This document shows, one piece after another, positions 21,729 to 33,225 of a DNA stretch of 64,000 nucleotides. Origin of the DNA: Combretum micranthum. Taxonomy: Eukaryota > Streptophyta > Magnoliopsida > Myrtales > Combretaceae. The stretch covers positions 124,001-188,000 of the forward strand of contig JAMXBD010002257.1 in the NCBI GenBank assembly GCA_024138025.1, read 5' to 3'. The stretch's first letter is position 1. Each line of letters starts with the position of its first letter. A program made the translations under genes and the position numbers. The notes below the pieces were generated by a model that saw only the letters and a program-made list of their open reading frames with translations, was not told the DNA's origin and did not search any database.

Positions 21729-22235
21729 TGAAACGTGGTGGATGATTGGTAAAGTGGTTCGAATACAAACCAAGTATTAGGGAATATGGATGAAATAAAT
21801 TGGTTCGAATACAAACCAATTAAATGTAATTCATAGAATTAGGACAGAATAGTATTTCATTAAGTTCTGATGCCTTCCTTTGTATCGTTACATGTATTTA
21901 TAATGTATTCACACACTTTATCGTGCTGATGTATCCTTGCAAGGAATATTCTAACAGATTTGTTGTAACTAACTAACAGCTAATAACAGAGTAGCAAATA
22001 TAGAAATAGGCCTATGCTTCTAACTGGTCCACCCAATTGTTATTATTAAAGGCCTTTTACTAAGCCCATTTCCTCAGTCGGCCCGTGATTCCTGAGCCAC
22101 AGACAGCCAAGACTCCTTCTTCCTTCCTCGTACTTCATTCAAACCCGATATTAGGTTTTCTTCTTCTGTTTGTCTTTTTCCTTAGATCCAGTTCGTACTC
22201 CTCCTTGGTTCTTCGTTGCTAATACCCCTAAATCA
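21729..22235 (-). repeat. Right LTR (5' LTR) of the chromovirus
   Basis: 507-bp partner of 16638-17153, with the same TGAAACG and AAATCA ends, followed directly by the TTTCC duplication. Confidence 0.95.
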
Positions 22236-22475
22236 TTTCCCTTCTCCCTCTCCTTTTTTTTTCTTCTTCCTCCTCTTCCTCCTTCTTCTTCTTCTTCATC
22301 AAATTAATTAAAAAATCGTAAACCATTTTTAAAAAAAATTCTTTTTTGTTTAACTTTCCCTTCTCTCTCTCTCTTTCTCTCTTGCCCCCTCCCTCCCTCC
22401 TCATTCTTCTTCTTCAAATAAAAAAAAATCGCAAAACATATTAAAAAAAGTTTTTTTTAAAACTTTCCCTGCACA
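22236..22475. repeat. CT-rich minisatellite, right part
   Basis: It resumes the array cut at 16637: TTTCCCTTCTCCCTCTCC, then CTT/CCT tracts, AAATTAATTAAAAAATCG and two more AACTTTCCCT units ending at about 22475. Confidence 0.85.
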
Positions 22476-24509
22476 GACTCTATCCAGAAAACTTCAGAGT
22501 TATGAAGTTTTCGCTCTCTAATTTTTTTAATGATTTTGTTATTTGCTTTACCAAAGTTTAAAGGTCGAAATTGGTGATATTAAAAAAAATACAATCTTGA
22601 TTTTAAAAAGAATGTGAAAATCCATATTTCAACTTCTAGAATTGAATTTTTATGAATTATACAAGAAAATGAATTTGGTAATGATTCCATGTTTTTGAGG
22701 ATGCAACAGAGCTCCCATGGAGAACTAGAGCATTGGGGAAGAAAAGAAGAAATGTAAGGCCCTACATGCCATTTCATAAAGAAAAAGAAAAAAAAATGAA
22801 TTTAATGTGCTTAAAAATATTTCAATTAATTTTATAATAAAAAAGAAAAAAATGCCATATGGACAAAAAAAAACTTTAATTACTTTTACCTGCCACATTA
22901 GTGAGTAGACGAAAAAAAAAATCTATTAAAAGATACTTTATGTGAGTTTACAAACGAAAAAATTTAGGTACTGTAAACGATTACCACCATGATGCATTGG
23001 TTCCCCACTTAAAAAGGCTACGCTAGTGTTCAGGGAAAAATAAAAAAGACTACACTTGTGTATATTTTCATGTGATTTTATTATGTAAAATTTAATACAA
23101 GTAGTAAAATGCATGCAATTGATTAATTGTATAAATATTATAATGAATCAAAATTGGGGTTAAAATGAATGACTTCAACAAAGAAAGATTCTACACATTA
23201 GTCTAATAAAGGGATATATATATATATATGAACTTTATATCGTATTTAAACAAAAATCAACGCATTAGTTTAATGGGTACTTATATTTTCCATTTAGCTA
23301 ACATCTTGTTAGCATGGGACTCAGTTTGTTGGTTTATTCTTGGGAGGTAATTATTAGGTCTCGATAATTGGTTCTCTCATGTACCTAAGAATTGCAAATT
23401 AAACACACTGAGTTATAGTGAGCACCAAAAGTGGTCCTACTATAGGACTTTGATGCTCATGTCAGTAAAAGACTCTTTCAAGTGGTGAGAGTAGAAATCA
23501 AGTCAGCAATATTAACATTGTATTAGGTATGAAGGAAATAGAAAGAAATGATTGAAGATGGGAGGAAATGAGAGGCATCAATTTTATTCTCTTGTTTGTT
23601 TTGAAAGGGAAAGATGAGAAGAAGGAAAATGGTTGTAATTTTTTTCCTAGGTCCTACCATTTTTTTATTCCCTCCAAAACAGAGAGAATTATGAGAGAGA
23701 GGGAATTTTTTTTTTAAATTACACCTATATCCTTCCTTTTGACATTACTTATTATCTTTTAGGTCCTAGAAGTAATTTACCATTATATCTTATTTTATCT
23801 TTTATAATAATTAAGGTTCCATTCATTTTTATTGGCACTCAAGCCTATCATATGAAGGAAATAGGCATGCAAGCATGCTAATACGCATGGTTTTGACATT
23901 AGAAAAAACAAGAGGAAACAAGGGAACACACTATTTGATGTATGGAGGTATAGATGGAACCCATTTATGAGATTTATCTATGTTAAGGAAAAAAAATTCT
24001 AACATAAACATGATCGATGAATATTTTACTAGAGTAAACTATCTGCACTATACTTTCCTTATGCTGGTAGTAAACATGTTTTAGTATAGAAACTCATATA
24101 TGTTCACTTTTCAAATGGACTATGACCATAGCGATACGAAAGAGGGCTTAGTGGAATCCACCTAAGATCAAAATAGTTCTATTTATTCAACAAATCATTG
24201 CATTTATTAATAATATACATGTATATAAGTATGTGTAGTTACATAATAGGAAAATTATCATGAAATCTAATAGAAAATCCCCTATCAAAAAGAAAAAAAT
24301 GGATACTCACTAAAACATACATGATATAATTCTATAAATAACTAGAAAAGATAATTTTTATAATAATAATGAGGCTCGCGCTATTTGCCTTATATAGGGT
24401 GACCCTTATTCACCTACAATCCCTTATGTTTCCTACATTACATTTAAAATCATCCTATTGCCCTTATGTTTCTGATATTATATTAAAATAATCCTATCAA
24501 GGGGTGAGC
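22476..24509. other. AT-rich intergenic DNA
   Basis: No gene was recognised. A pair of related segments of about 45 bp (CCCTTATGTTTC at 24421 and 24461) lies near the copia remnant and could belong to its surroundings. A 65-codon ORF at 22580-22777 has no domain and is probably random. Confidence 0.4.
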
Positions 24510-26366
24510 ATGTATTCTAACCTATTGAGAATTCTAATATTCTCCACCATTATTACTGCGAAGAACTCATATCTATGCATTGTATTGTGTCTTAATGATT
24601 TTGTGAAATTTTTGAAAGAGCAAATTCACTTCACTTTTGGATTTCATCAACCATAACCAAGTCATCTTATTATAATCATCGATAAATGTAACAAACCAAC
24701 GAGATATACCTAAAGTTGGAATTTTTGATGGATCCCAAGTGAACAACCATAAAAGGAAAAGGACTTTTATTTTAAATTAATAGAAATGAAGTTCGATGAC
24801 ATTTTGCAAGTTCACATACATCATAGCGGAAAATAGAAACATTAGTCTTTTCAAATAAACTAGGAAATAACTTTTTTATATAGCTAAATGATGCATGCCC
24901 CAACCGCCGGTGTTGCAACCATATTTCTTTTCCACTCAAGAGTCATTCACTGCCAAGACTGATGTAATTTGTTTGAAGTTTTTGACTTTAGGTCCAAGTA
25001 ATATAGATTCCCTGCCTAATAACACAACCAATTGTTTGCTTTGTTTGAATGTCCTTAAAAAGACAACAGTTAGGTAAAAAAATTACAATACAAGACAAGG
25101 TTGTTTTTATTTGAGACATAGATATAAAACATTGTAGTCTAAGGAAGGAACAACCAAGACAGAATCCAAATCCAAAGTATCAATGAGAGTTAAAGATCCT
25201 TCCCTAATAATTGGGGTCTCATTACCATTTATAGTTTATACAAATTTTTGTACAAATGGTTTGATATTAGTAACCTATCTAGAATCAAATGTCATATGAT
25301 TTGTAGTACCAGAATCAATTATCCATGTGTTATTACTGATAGGTGTAGAAATATAAAAACTTTTACCACCATTATCTGTAGTAGTTACCAATGCTGAAGT
25401 TGTCTCAGTAGCATCATCCTTTGCATTCGTTTAAGTAGTAGCAGCAGTTGGTTAGGTTCTCTTTGTGTTTTTCCTTTGAGATGCTCAATTATGATCCCAC
25501 CAATCTGGATATCCGATGAGTTCATAGCAACGATCTTTGGTATGGCCAAATTGGTTGCAATGAGTACATTTAAAGTAGGTTTTTCTACACCACCAATTGT
25601 TTTTTGCTTGTTTTGAGTTACCATTATTGTAGCTTCAGAATTTTCAGAATCACCTTTGGATGTTGCATGACGATTGGTTTCTTGTTGAATCAAAGCATAG
25701 CATTCTTCTAAGTTAGGATTGATTCCTTGCTTAGGATATCTCCTCGAACCTGTTTAAAACAATTATCAAGTCCAGTAAGAAATATATGCACCCTTATTCT
25801 TTCAATAGATTTTTGACATGCTTTAACATCATCGAGATCTTTCATGACCACTTTATCTCGATGGTCCAATTCTTGGAAATTTCAATTAACTCTCCATTAT
25901 ATTTAAAGAGAGATTTTCCATTTTTTTTAGCAGCAAATGATCTTTAGTTTAGGGTATAAACTTGTAACTTGTCACTTTCGTCATAAAAAGCCTTTAATAA
26001 AGCTCTAAATTTCTCGAGCCATGTGTAAGTGTAAGTATTGCTTCATAATTTCTAGACTCATAGACATCAATAACTACCTTTTTACCTTTTGATTTTCAAT
26101 GTACCACTTTTCATACTCATCTTCTAATTTTGCAGATTGTTTTGTTTTTCCACGTATTTACGAAAGTTTCTCCCTTTCGACAATGCGCATCTCCATTAGT
26201 TGTGTCCAAACATCATAATTTGATTTCCTAAGAGTAACTCCTACATTGAAGACTCCATCGAATTGAACAACAATAGGGATTGTTTTTTATTCAAATGATT
26301 CAACATTTTTTTCACGTTGTGTTTTTATTTCAAGAATTCATGAATTTTTCTTTTTATGTGTTGTTG
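24510..26366 (-). pseudogene. Ty1/copia gag-protease-integrase remnant
   Basis: Reading leftwards from the primer site, recognisable copia blocks come in the correct order but in shifting frames. They are Gag (RVHIFLTGLDNCFKQVRGDIL, about 25,740-25,800), the zinc knuckle CTHCNQFGHTKDRC (25527-25568) with YELIGYPDWW, protease WIIDSGTTNHMTF (about 25,280-25,326), GAG-pre-integrase QHRRLGHA (about 24,890-24,915) with CELAKCHRTS, and the integrase core VLRSNNGGEY (about 24,538-24,566). In that block the family's second catalytic Asp reads Asn. Stops interrupt it repeatedly. RT and RNase H are absent, so it is truncated at its 3' end. Confidence 0.85.
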
Positions 26367-26378
26367 GCTCTGATACCA
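26367..26378 (-). other. Primer-binding site of the copia remnant
   Basis: The minus strand reads TGGTATCAGAGC, preceding the gag relic. Confidence 0.85.
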
Positions 26379-26609
26379 ACAAGAAATATATGAGAAATTC
26401 AATATTTTCTATATATTGATTTTGTAATAAGAATGTATAAATTTATACTAAAAATTAGGTGAATAGGAAAGCAAACTAAAAAACACTTAATACCTCACCA
26501 TAAGTAAGATATCTAGTTGACTCTACATTAGGAAACTAGATAATCTTTGACTTTATATTAGGAACCTAAATATTTTACAATCTCACCAATTAGAGAGAAT
26601 ATTTCAACA
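26379..26609 (-). repeat. Probable 5' LTR of the copia remnant
   Basis: About 230 bp to the right of the primer site, opening on the minus strand with TGTTGAAATATTCTCTC, a copia-like LTR start. The inner end lacks a clean CA. No second LTR was found on the left. Confidence 0.55.
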
Positions 26610-27357
26610 CATTTCATAGAGGAGGTGTCATTCATAGAGATCAAACAAGGTAACTCAAGTTATTACTGTTTCAATTGCTCAAGAACTATAAGGTTAATGC
26701 TCGGGTCTAATTAAACACCCTAACTTGTCACCTATGTATTCGAGATACTAAGATTTCCTATCCCCTCTCTTTGTCATTCTCTCCAACCCATTCTATCATA
26801 AAGTGTCATCTTTTTATCAATACTCTAAGGTCACATGCAAGGTACAAGATCTACATGACCTGTGCGAGAGCACAGTTGGAGTCATTGCCTTCATTTGTTC
26901 TTTAGGGTTAGGAGTCGTATTACCTAGTACTGAATATTTGAGTCTCTCAAAAAGGAGTTTTGATAAGTGGTTCTATATCTTAAACTAACAGGATAGTAAA
27001 TTGATATCTAAACCATAATCACATATAGATAAGGAGACTCTATATCCAAAGGATCAACAAGCTAGACTTGTCATTAGCTAGATAGTCTTATCCACTGGCA
27101 TCATTCTCGTAAATAACCACCATGTCATAACCGGATGAATCAAACATAACTAGAGTACCCAATGAACCTGAAAATGAGAAAAGGGTGTGTTGGACCCTAG
27201 TGCATTAATATCACACTCAAATGTACATGAGCATACAAGAATCAATCACGCATGCAGTCGACTATTAAATGTGTAACAAAAAATCATTCATTGTCTTCGA
27301 CATAACCATGCAAGCAACAAAAATATAACTCGATGTCCCAATTTACACATACATATA
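26610..27357. other. Intergenic DNA
   Basis: No supported gene. A 61-codon ORF (26803-26988) has no recognised domain. Confidence 0.35.
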
Positions 27358-27365
27358 TAATACAT

Positions 27366-27660
27366 GGGTTAATATAAAAAATAGTACATGAACTTTCACA
27401 AAAAGTTCAATCAAGTACTTGAAGTTTTGTTTTGAACAATTTGTTACCTAAATTTTCACAAAAAGTTCAATCAAGTATGATTGAACTTGCTTTAGGTATG
27501 AAAAAGTTCTGCAAAAACTTTGATCAAGTATCAAAACCAAACTTCAGGTAAGAAAAAGTCCATAAAATTTTGTTTAGGTACCAAATTATTTAAAATGAAA
27601 CTTTAGGTATCTGGTTGAACATTTTAAGAAAGTTCAGGTACTATTTTTGTCATTAACCTT
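27366..27660. mobile_element. MITE with inverted repeats of about 60 bp and an 8-bp target duplication
   Basis: The left end GGGTTAATATAAAAAATAG is matched by the reverse complement of the right end (AAGGTTAATGACAAAAATAG). The similarity runs about 60 bp inward through GAACTTTC and AAGTTCAA. The octamer TAATACAT flanks both sides (27358-27365 and 27661-27668). The 295-bp length with no ORF fits a non-autonomous DNA transposon. The long arms favour a Mutator-like source, while 8 bp also fits hAT. Confidence 0.75.
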
Positions 27661-27668
27661 TAATACAT

Positions 27669-29850
27669 ATATACGATGTTGAGTACTTTACAACATCTAT
27701 AAGTCCATAGATCACCTAGACATACCTAAATCATCTCTAAGTGCAACTATACACAAGGACATTGCCATATAAGTGTTCTTGAGTTGTCATGTTAGCATCG
27801 GTGATACTCCTAGACCACTAATCACACGAAGTAAAAGTAGCATATAATTTAGAATCGGAAATTGATTAATCCAATTCTTAAGTCTTGCCTAGATAAGCAC
27901 AAGTAGAAAATAAGGTAAAACTGCACCTAAAAGGTTAACTTGGATAGTCTAACACCTTACTACTTCTATATCACTTAGTGTTGTGATCATTTAAAGAAAC
28001 TTAAAGTCTTATGAAATGTTTTAGGTTATATTTATTTATTTGATGTATAAACTTATGAAACTGATATTTAATTTAGTTTTATCTTGATTTTAAGATTTTT
28101 GAGTGTAAATTCAAAATTAAAGAAAGGGTTTGAACATGTTTCACGTGCTTTAAAGGAAAATCGAAGAAATTATATTGAACATGGCTTGAAAATGACTTTG
28201 TTATAAGGTCATGTCGAGATCAGAGGAGACTCAATATGACTTAAACACAACTATGCTGGGGGGTCATGTTGAGATTAGATGCTCAACACGACTTGAACAC
28301 GGTTTTGTTGAAGGTTATGTTGACCAAATAACATGAAGTTTGTAGACATCCTTTGAGACTTAAATAAAATCTCAGTTCTTATGCTACACATTTTTCGATT
28401 TATCCACGAAAACTCTTTCAAATTTAGAAGCCAATACTCTAACAGCAATATTTCTCATTAAAATCCAAACAATAACAAGATTGGAAGAATAACTTTAGAT
28501 TTTCACTTGTTTCTTCACCAATAAGTACTTTCCCCTTAATTGCCTAAAATTATACATGTAATTTAACTTTGAGTCACTAAAATGATTCTTTTCCAAAAGA
28601 AATCCCTTCATCTCTATAACGTTTAAAACTCAGTGGTAAACAGTTTGATGCTTCTAAGAATTGTCTTATTTGTTCTTTATGCTTAAAGTTATAAAAAAAT
28701 TAAGCCCTTTATTTACTATGATTCTATAAGGGATAATGACATGCCAAGCACTTATATTTTCAATTTTTAAGCAATTTGGTGTCTCATCTTTTGATTTTTG
28801 GCATTTTATGTAATCCTCAAGTTTTTCCTTAGTTAAGATAGGGTTTAGAAATTAAAATCAATATAGATTAAATATAAAAGTTAGAATGAATAATATAGTT
28901 GGTAGAATTATCTATAATAACATGTGTATGATGGGTTAAGTAGAAATATAAAATTAAAAATTTCAATTGATCTATTTCAAAATTTTTTGTTAACTAATAC
29001 TATTTTCAAATTTTCTCATAAACTAGTATTTATAAAGCTCGAATCCTAAATCATAAAATTTTCTTTATAAATTAAATTAAGGAACTTTTGTGCAAATACA
29101 TTTTTTAAATGCAAATGGGCTAAAACTTAGTATTAATTTTGGTCTCTTCCTCGTTTAGTCTTGATGCATGAAAAGCCTAATTATGATGCAAACCCAAGCC
29201 CACAATCCTATATTCCCACTCTAACTATCATGCATGCATGCACATATTATAACTCTAGTAATGCCCTAAAAGTCAAAGCCCACTTTATCCATTACTATTA
29301 GAGATAATGATCAAATAATAAGTAACACAATATCTTCTTCTTATTCCTCCAAAAGTTGGTGCCATTTACACACACACCCCATATTTCCTTAATCCTTTTC
29401 ACTTCCAAAATTCTCTTAAAATTTATTTTTAAGCTCTATTTTCAAGTCAAGAATCAATCGGGTGAGTTGTTAATTATTTTTGCTTTGTTCATTTGTAAGG
29501 GTAAGTTGTTATTTACTTTTGCTTTGTTCATTTGTAAGATAAGTATGTGTATTTAGTGTTCTTGTTAGTTAATATTGAATATGGAGTTGTTAAGGACTTT
29601 GGTGTTAGATAAGTGACAAAAATGATAGTTTAAGGCTTAAAGTGAAGATATAATGGATTTTGGTTGGTTGCCTAGGGTTGATGTGGTATATAGTTCATGT
29701 AGTGTAAATTTGTATGCGTGAAATCATTTTGAAGTTATAAAAGAAGCATATAAACCTTATATATAAGTGGGAAAGTGTTTTTCATGGAAATAAGGTTATA
29801 ATAAGTAATTGAAAAGTGTAAAAATTTCGAAGTTGAAAATACAACTTAGG
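27669..29850. other. AT-rich intergenic DNA with dispersed repeat fragments
   Basis: No gene recognised. Sequence around 28740-28810 (AAGCAATTTGGTGTCTC) is an inverted relative of 34480-34560, so a dispersed element is present. Its ends were not resolved. Confidence 0.35.
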
Positions 29851-29854
29851 ATTA

Positions 29855-30125
29855 CCAGATAACGAGCGTAATAGAGAGGGTGATCTTTTCAGATCACATT
29901 ATTTTGTGTGATTACAGGCGTGATTTAGCTTGTGATATCCTCGAGTTGAATTTTCCTTAAGTGATTACAAGCGTGATCACGGTCGTAATTCATGATACGA
30001 CTTAGATAATGGCTGTGATGAGGGTGTAATCTCCTCTGTTTCCTTTTGTAAAATAGGATGTCCTTGAACACGGGTGTGTTGGTGACTGTGTTGAAGATCA
30101 CGAACTGCATCACGGTTATGATGCT
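29855..30125. repeat. Block of degenerate GTGATCACGG-type inverted repeats
   Basis: Short motifs gtgattacaggcgtgatt, gtgatcacggtcgtaatt, ggctgtgatgagggtgtaat and atcacggttatgat recur in both orientations. Similar blocks sit at 9.53-9.78 kb (inside a long LTR) and 63.33-63.59 kb. I suspect an LTR-internal region, but no LTR ends could be proven here. Confidence 0.4.
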
Positions 30126-31170
30126 TCTCCTGTTTCATATATTAAAAAAAATTAAAAAAGTAATGATGAAATAAAAAAATAAAAAAAAATAATATATGTG
30201 ATATAATCTATATATATACAAATGCTAGTTTGAGATTTCTTACAAATTTTAATCAAGTTAGATCATGGAATCATAGACCCATGATGTGCTAAGTTTATTA
30301 TGTCCAAACTTAATAATTAATTAAGTTTGTACGGTTGAGTAATACCTAAGGTTATAATAATATTATATTAGAACACCTAAGCCCTAATAGAAATTCTTAC
30401 TTAGTTATATACTTAGTAATGCATGTTTATTGCTTTGCAGGAACCTTAAGTCAAGACTTGGACGTTCTGTTTAACTATTAAGATGACTAGCCAAAATGTA
30501 TTGATGAGTAATTGAATCTTTTCACTTGTTTGTGATTGTAATATAGTAGCATGTAACTTTAAATGCAACTCAAATTGATTATATGTATGGGGATTGGGGA
30601 ATTGAATGATTGATTGATTGAATGAAAACTTATAATGCTACAAGTGATAACTTATTGTTTGATATTGATCAGTTAAAGATCTTGTTGATCGTGTAGAACT
30701 AATTGGTCACTAATTAAATTGAATTAACTCTTATTTGATCAATAAATGAATCGGATATGTATTGCACTATATCAAACCACTAAATTTACATAGTAATCAC
30801 GTCGCCTATTATTTCTACTCTATGGTATTGCTTTATTATATCTAGTAAATCTACTAAAGCTACCATTGAGTTGCCAACTTTACAGGAGCTAAGCAGGCTT
30901 AAAGGAATTCACTTAATGAGGGTTAGTTTGAAATGATAATACTTAGTGGAAATTTTGAGACCTAAGTGAAGTTGAGAATATATTATATATATTTATTTAT
31001 AAATGACAAATGAGTTTGAAAATAAACACTTATTCCTTAGTTATTTGGGTATCCTAGGCGTGAAATACTAATATTAATCCTTCAACCCCCAAGAGAGGGC
31101 ATAAATCTCCATAAGTTTGGATCTGATCACCTAAACTATGTTTGATACATACTGTTGATTGTTACATTGC
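30126..31170. other. AT-rich intergenic DNA
   Basis: No coding or structural feature could be supported. Low-complexity A-runs lie at about 30150-30190. Confidence 0.35.
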
Positions 31171-31176
31171 GTATGA

Positions 31177-31320
31177 GTTGTCACGACCTGCCACCCCAGG
31201 CTCCATCATAGCGGAGGGGGCGCTCCTAGGCCCTTAGGCCACTCTGGGTAGGGATCGTGATGCTAGGTACACTGGCCCTCCCAGCGCATCCTCAGGCACA
31301 ACCAGGACATTGGAAGTACT
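31177..31320. other. GC-rich island next to the Cassandra-like element
   Basis: About 140 bp starting TGTCACGACCTGCC with unusually high GC for this window. It adjoins the 5S-derived element directly. I could not assign it. It may be a fragment of another LTR. Confidence 0.35.
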
Positions 31321-31321
31321 G

Positions 31322-31599
31322 TGTAACGACTCAAAACTCTACTCATCGAAGTATTGTCTGCTTTGTTATACGCCGCATGGTTTTGTTCTTTTAGTGCCAG
31401 CGCTTTCTAATGGGTTACCCATCCTGGGATTGCTATGCTCAGAGCACACTTAACTTTGGAGTTCTAACAAACTCCAAGCCATTATATAGAAAATGCGCCT
31501 TGGTAATTATGAGAGGTATCACATACTCTTCCACTTATAGCACTGACGCCCTTATCAGTTTCGTTATACAAGTCCAAAACCACTACTCTGATACCATTT
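31322..31599 (-). mobile_element. Cassandra-like TRIM, partial (3' LTR, internal region, primer site)
   Basis: On the minus strand the order is primer site TGGTATCAGAG (31589-31599), an internal segment of about 76 bp ending in the purine-rich AGTGGAAGAGTA, then an LTR of about 202 bp from TGTGATACC (31523) to GTTACA (31322). The LTR holds a 5S rRNA-derived sequence, which is the hallmark of Cassandra elements. The other LTR, expected at 31602 onwards, is missing, so the element is truncated. No protein is encoded, as expected for this group. Confidence 0.7.
31397..31475 (-). ncRNA. 5S rRNA-derived sequence inside the LTR
   Basis: On the minus strand TTAGAACTCC, AAAGTTAAGTGTGCT and AGGATGGGTAACC follow the order and spacing of plant 5S rRNA. 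The box A equivalent is at 31443-31455 and the box C equivalent at 31413-31425. The 5' third and the 3' end diverge from true 5S. It is not a functional 5S rRNA gene. In Cassandra elements such sequences can act as an internal pol III promoter, and whether this diverged one does is unknown. Confidence 0.75.
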
Positions 31600-31603
31600 G
31601 AAT

Positions 31604-32231
31604 GTGTAAAGCAAGTGGCCTTTCACTTTGCAAGGAAAAGTGATGGCTGATCTATGAAACCAGACACCTTAACCACAAAAACATAACTAGAAGTTCAACA
31701 CATAATTAATTCATTGTATATAAATCAAGATCTTAGCAAACGTACAGAAATAAAAGAAAAGGAATTTAGCCTAAAATCTAAGATACTATGGACGAAGATA
31801 ATAATATAGGGAACATAGAGCAAAGCTGACCCCAGAAGATAACATTGTCCGACTAGATAATTTTGAGACAAATAGAAGAATAAATGTATTCCTCCTTTAC
31901 ACTTGGGTTCACTTAGATATTCAACCTTTTCCAGCCTCTATTACACGCAACTTCCATGAACTCAAGGATGCAGGTACAAGCCTATATATCATATCTATTC
32001 AGTAAGGTCATGAGCTTATGGAAGTTCTAGCCACATAAGCAAGAGAAAAATGGGTATGGGTGGATGATTCTTGAATCTGATCAAGTATTAGAGAGGAGAA
32101 AGGCTGTGGAAAACCACCTAAACAACTAGTGCCCAGAATTTCCCTTTTCCAGAATAAATATCAAATAGACCATTAGATGGCTATTGGATAAATAACCAAG
32201 AAATAATTTTTATGAAACATGAATTGAAAGG
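31604..32231. other. Intergenic DNA
   Basis: No element end or gene could be supported between the TRIM and the coiled-coil exon. Confidence 0.35.
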
Positions 32232-32342
32232 CTAAAGCATATTTGAAGAGACATAATCTCCTACTAGCTCTTGACGAAGCTTGTTATTTTGTTGAATTGC
32301 ACTGTTCTTTTCTTCGGTCAACTTTGAGATAAGAGCATTTGC
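32232..32342 (-). pseudogene. Isolated terminal exon encoding a coiled-coil segment
   Basis: A strong acceptor (T-rich tract, then GCTACAG) precedes 36 codons reading ANALISKLTEEKNSAIQQN and then NKLRQELVGDY before a stop. The heptad-like E/K/Q/L pattern suggests a coiled coil. It resembles the C-terminal coiled coil of plant VAP27-type vesicle-associated proteins, but that is a weak memory match only. No upstream exon was found within the window on the minus strand, and nearby sequence to the right is copia debris. A displaced or captured gene fragment is the most likely explanation. Confidence 0.45.
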
Positions 32343-32999
32343 CTGTAGCAACACAACAAAAAGCATGTAAGTGAATTACCCATATGTAACAAACTCAACC
32401 TGTAAGAAATTTGGTATCTGCCATCATCCTGCCCAAATTTCGAAAAGAAAGGGAGGGAGAGAAGGGGGAGAGGAAAATAGGACTTGTGCGAATAATCTTT
32501 AAACATGACACTATAATCCCTGTACTATGTGAATGGACATGATATTTCATGAAGCATTTTGTCTCATGCCGTCAGTATAGCTACTCATCTACTATCTTAA
32601 CCCTTCATTCAAGAGCATGAATACAATAACATACTATGAGCATGAGGCAACTGGCAAAGCTAAATGTTCAGTACTTCCTTCAACTTTTTTAATGCTTTAG
32701 AAAGGATTGGCTTGGGAGCTCCAGTCTCAACCTCTCTTCACCATGTTGAAAATATAATTTGCAATTTATTTTATCTATGTAAGGTGGTGAAAATTTACGT
32801 AATATTCAAGCATAAATGGCGGTTATGGTTTGTTGGAAGATTGTTGAAGGTACTCTAGAATATAAGCTGGAAAAAGTGGCGTATAAAAATAGTATATTGA
32901 CAACATATGTACTTTGACTTTTCAAACATTGATAGCATGTATCCTTCCATCGCCTGGAGACTTCGATGTAACTACCTAAAGCTTTGTTATTTTTTACGG
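32343..32999. other. Intergenic or intronic DNA
   Basis: No coding features were recognised. Part may be intron of the exon at 32232-32342. Confidence 0.3.
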
Positions 33000-33225
33000 T
33001 TTAGAGATTATATTTAACTGCCATATGAGTTTTATATATTCTGCTTAGCCATACTGCTTCACATGCTGCATTTGTGGCTGCTATATATTTTGCTTCAGAT
33101 GATGATAATGATACTGTCTTTTGTTTCTTTGATGACCAAGATATAATATTTGATCCCAAAGAAAATACATATCCTGATTTACTTTTTCGATCATCAATTG
33201 ATCCAGCCCAGTCACACCAGTCATT
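33000..33225 (-). pseudogene. Ty1/copia RNase H fragment
   Basis: The minus strand reads [20 protein letters not shown], then [20 protein letters not shown] and [13 protein letters not shown]. This is the copia RNase H block, uninterrupted for about 65 codons. The family's SSSEAEY reads SSSEAKY. Everything before and after is missing. Confidence 0.85.

Larger units (their letters stand above)
16638..22235 (-). mobile_element. Ty3/gypsy chromovirus, structurally complete, coding frames broken
   Basis: A 5.6-kb element with LTRs of 516 and 507 bp. It has a tRNA-Met primer site at 21715-21726, gag, protease, RT, RNase H and integrase in gypsy order, a C-terminal chromodomain-like segment, and a purine tract at 17154-17163. 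Perfect 5-bp target duplications TTTCC flank it (16633-16637 and 22236-22240). Removing the element restores the minisatellite motif AACTTTCCCTTCTC. Small size and compact LTRs suggest the Reina group, which is inference. Frame changes occur between gag, knuckle, protease and RT, and RT has a catalytic substitution, so this copy is probably not autonomous. Confidence 0.95.
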
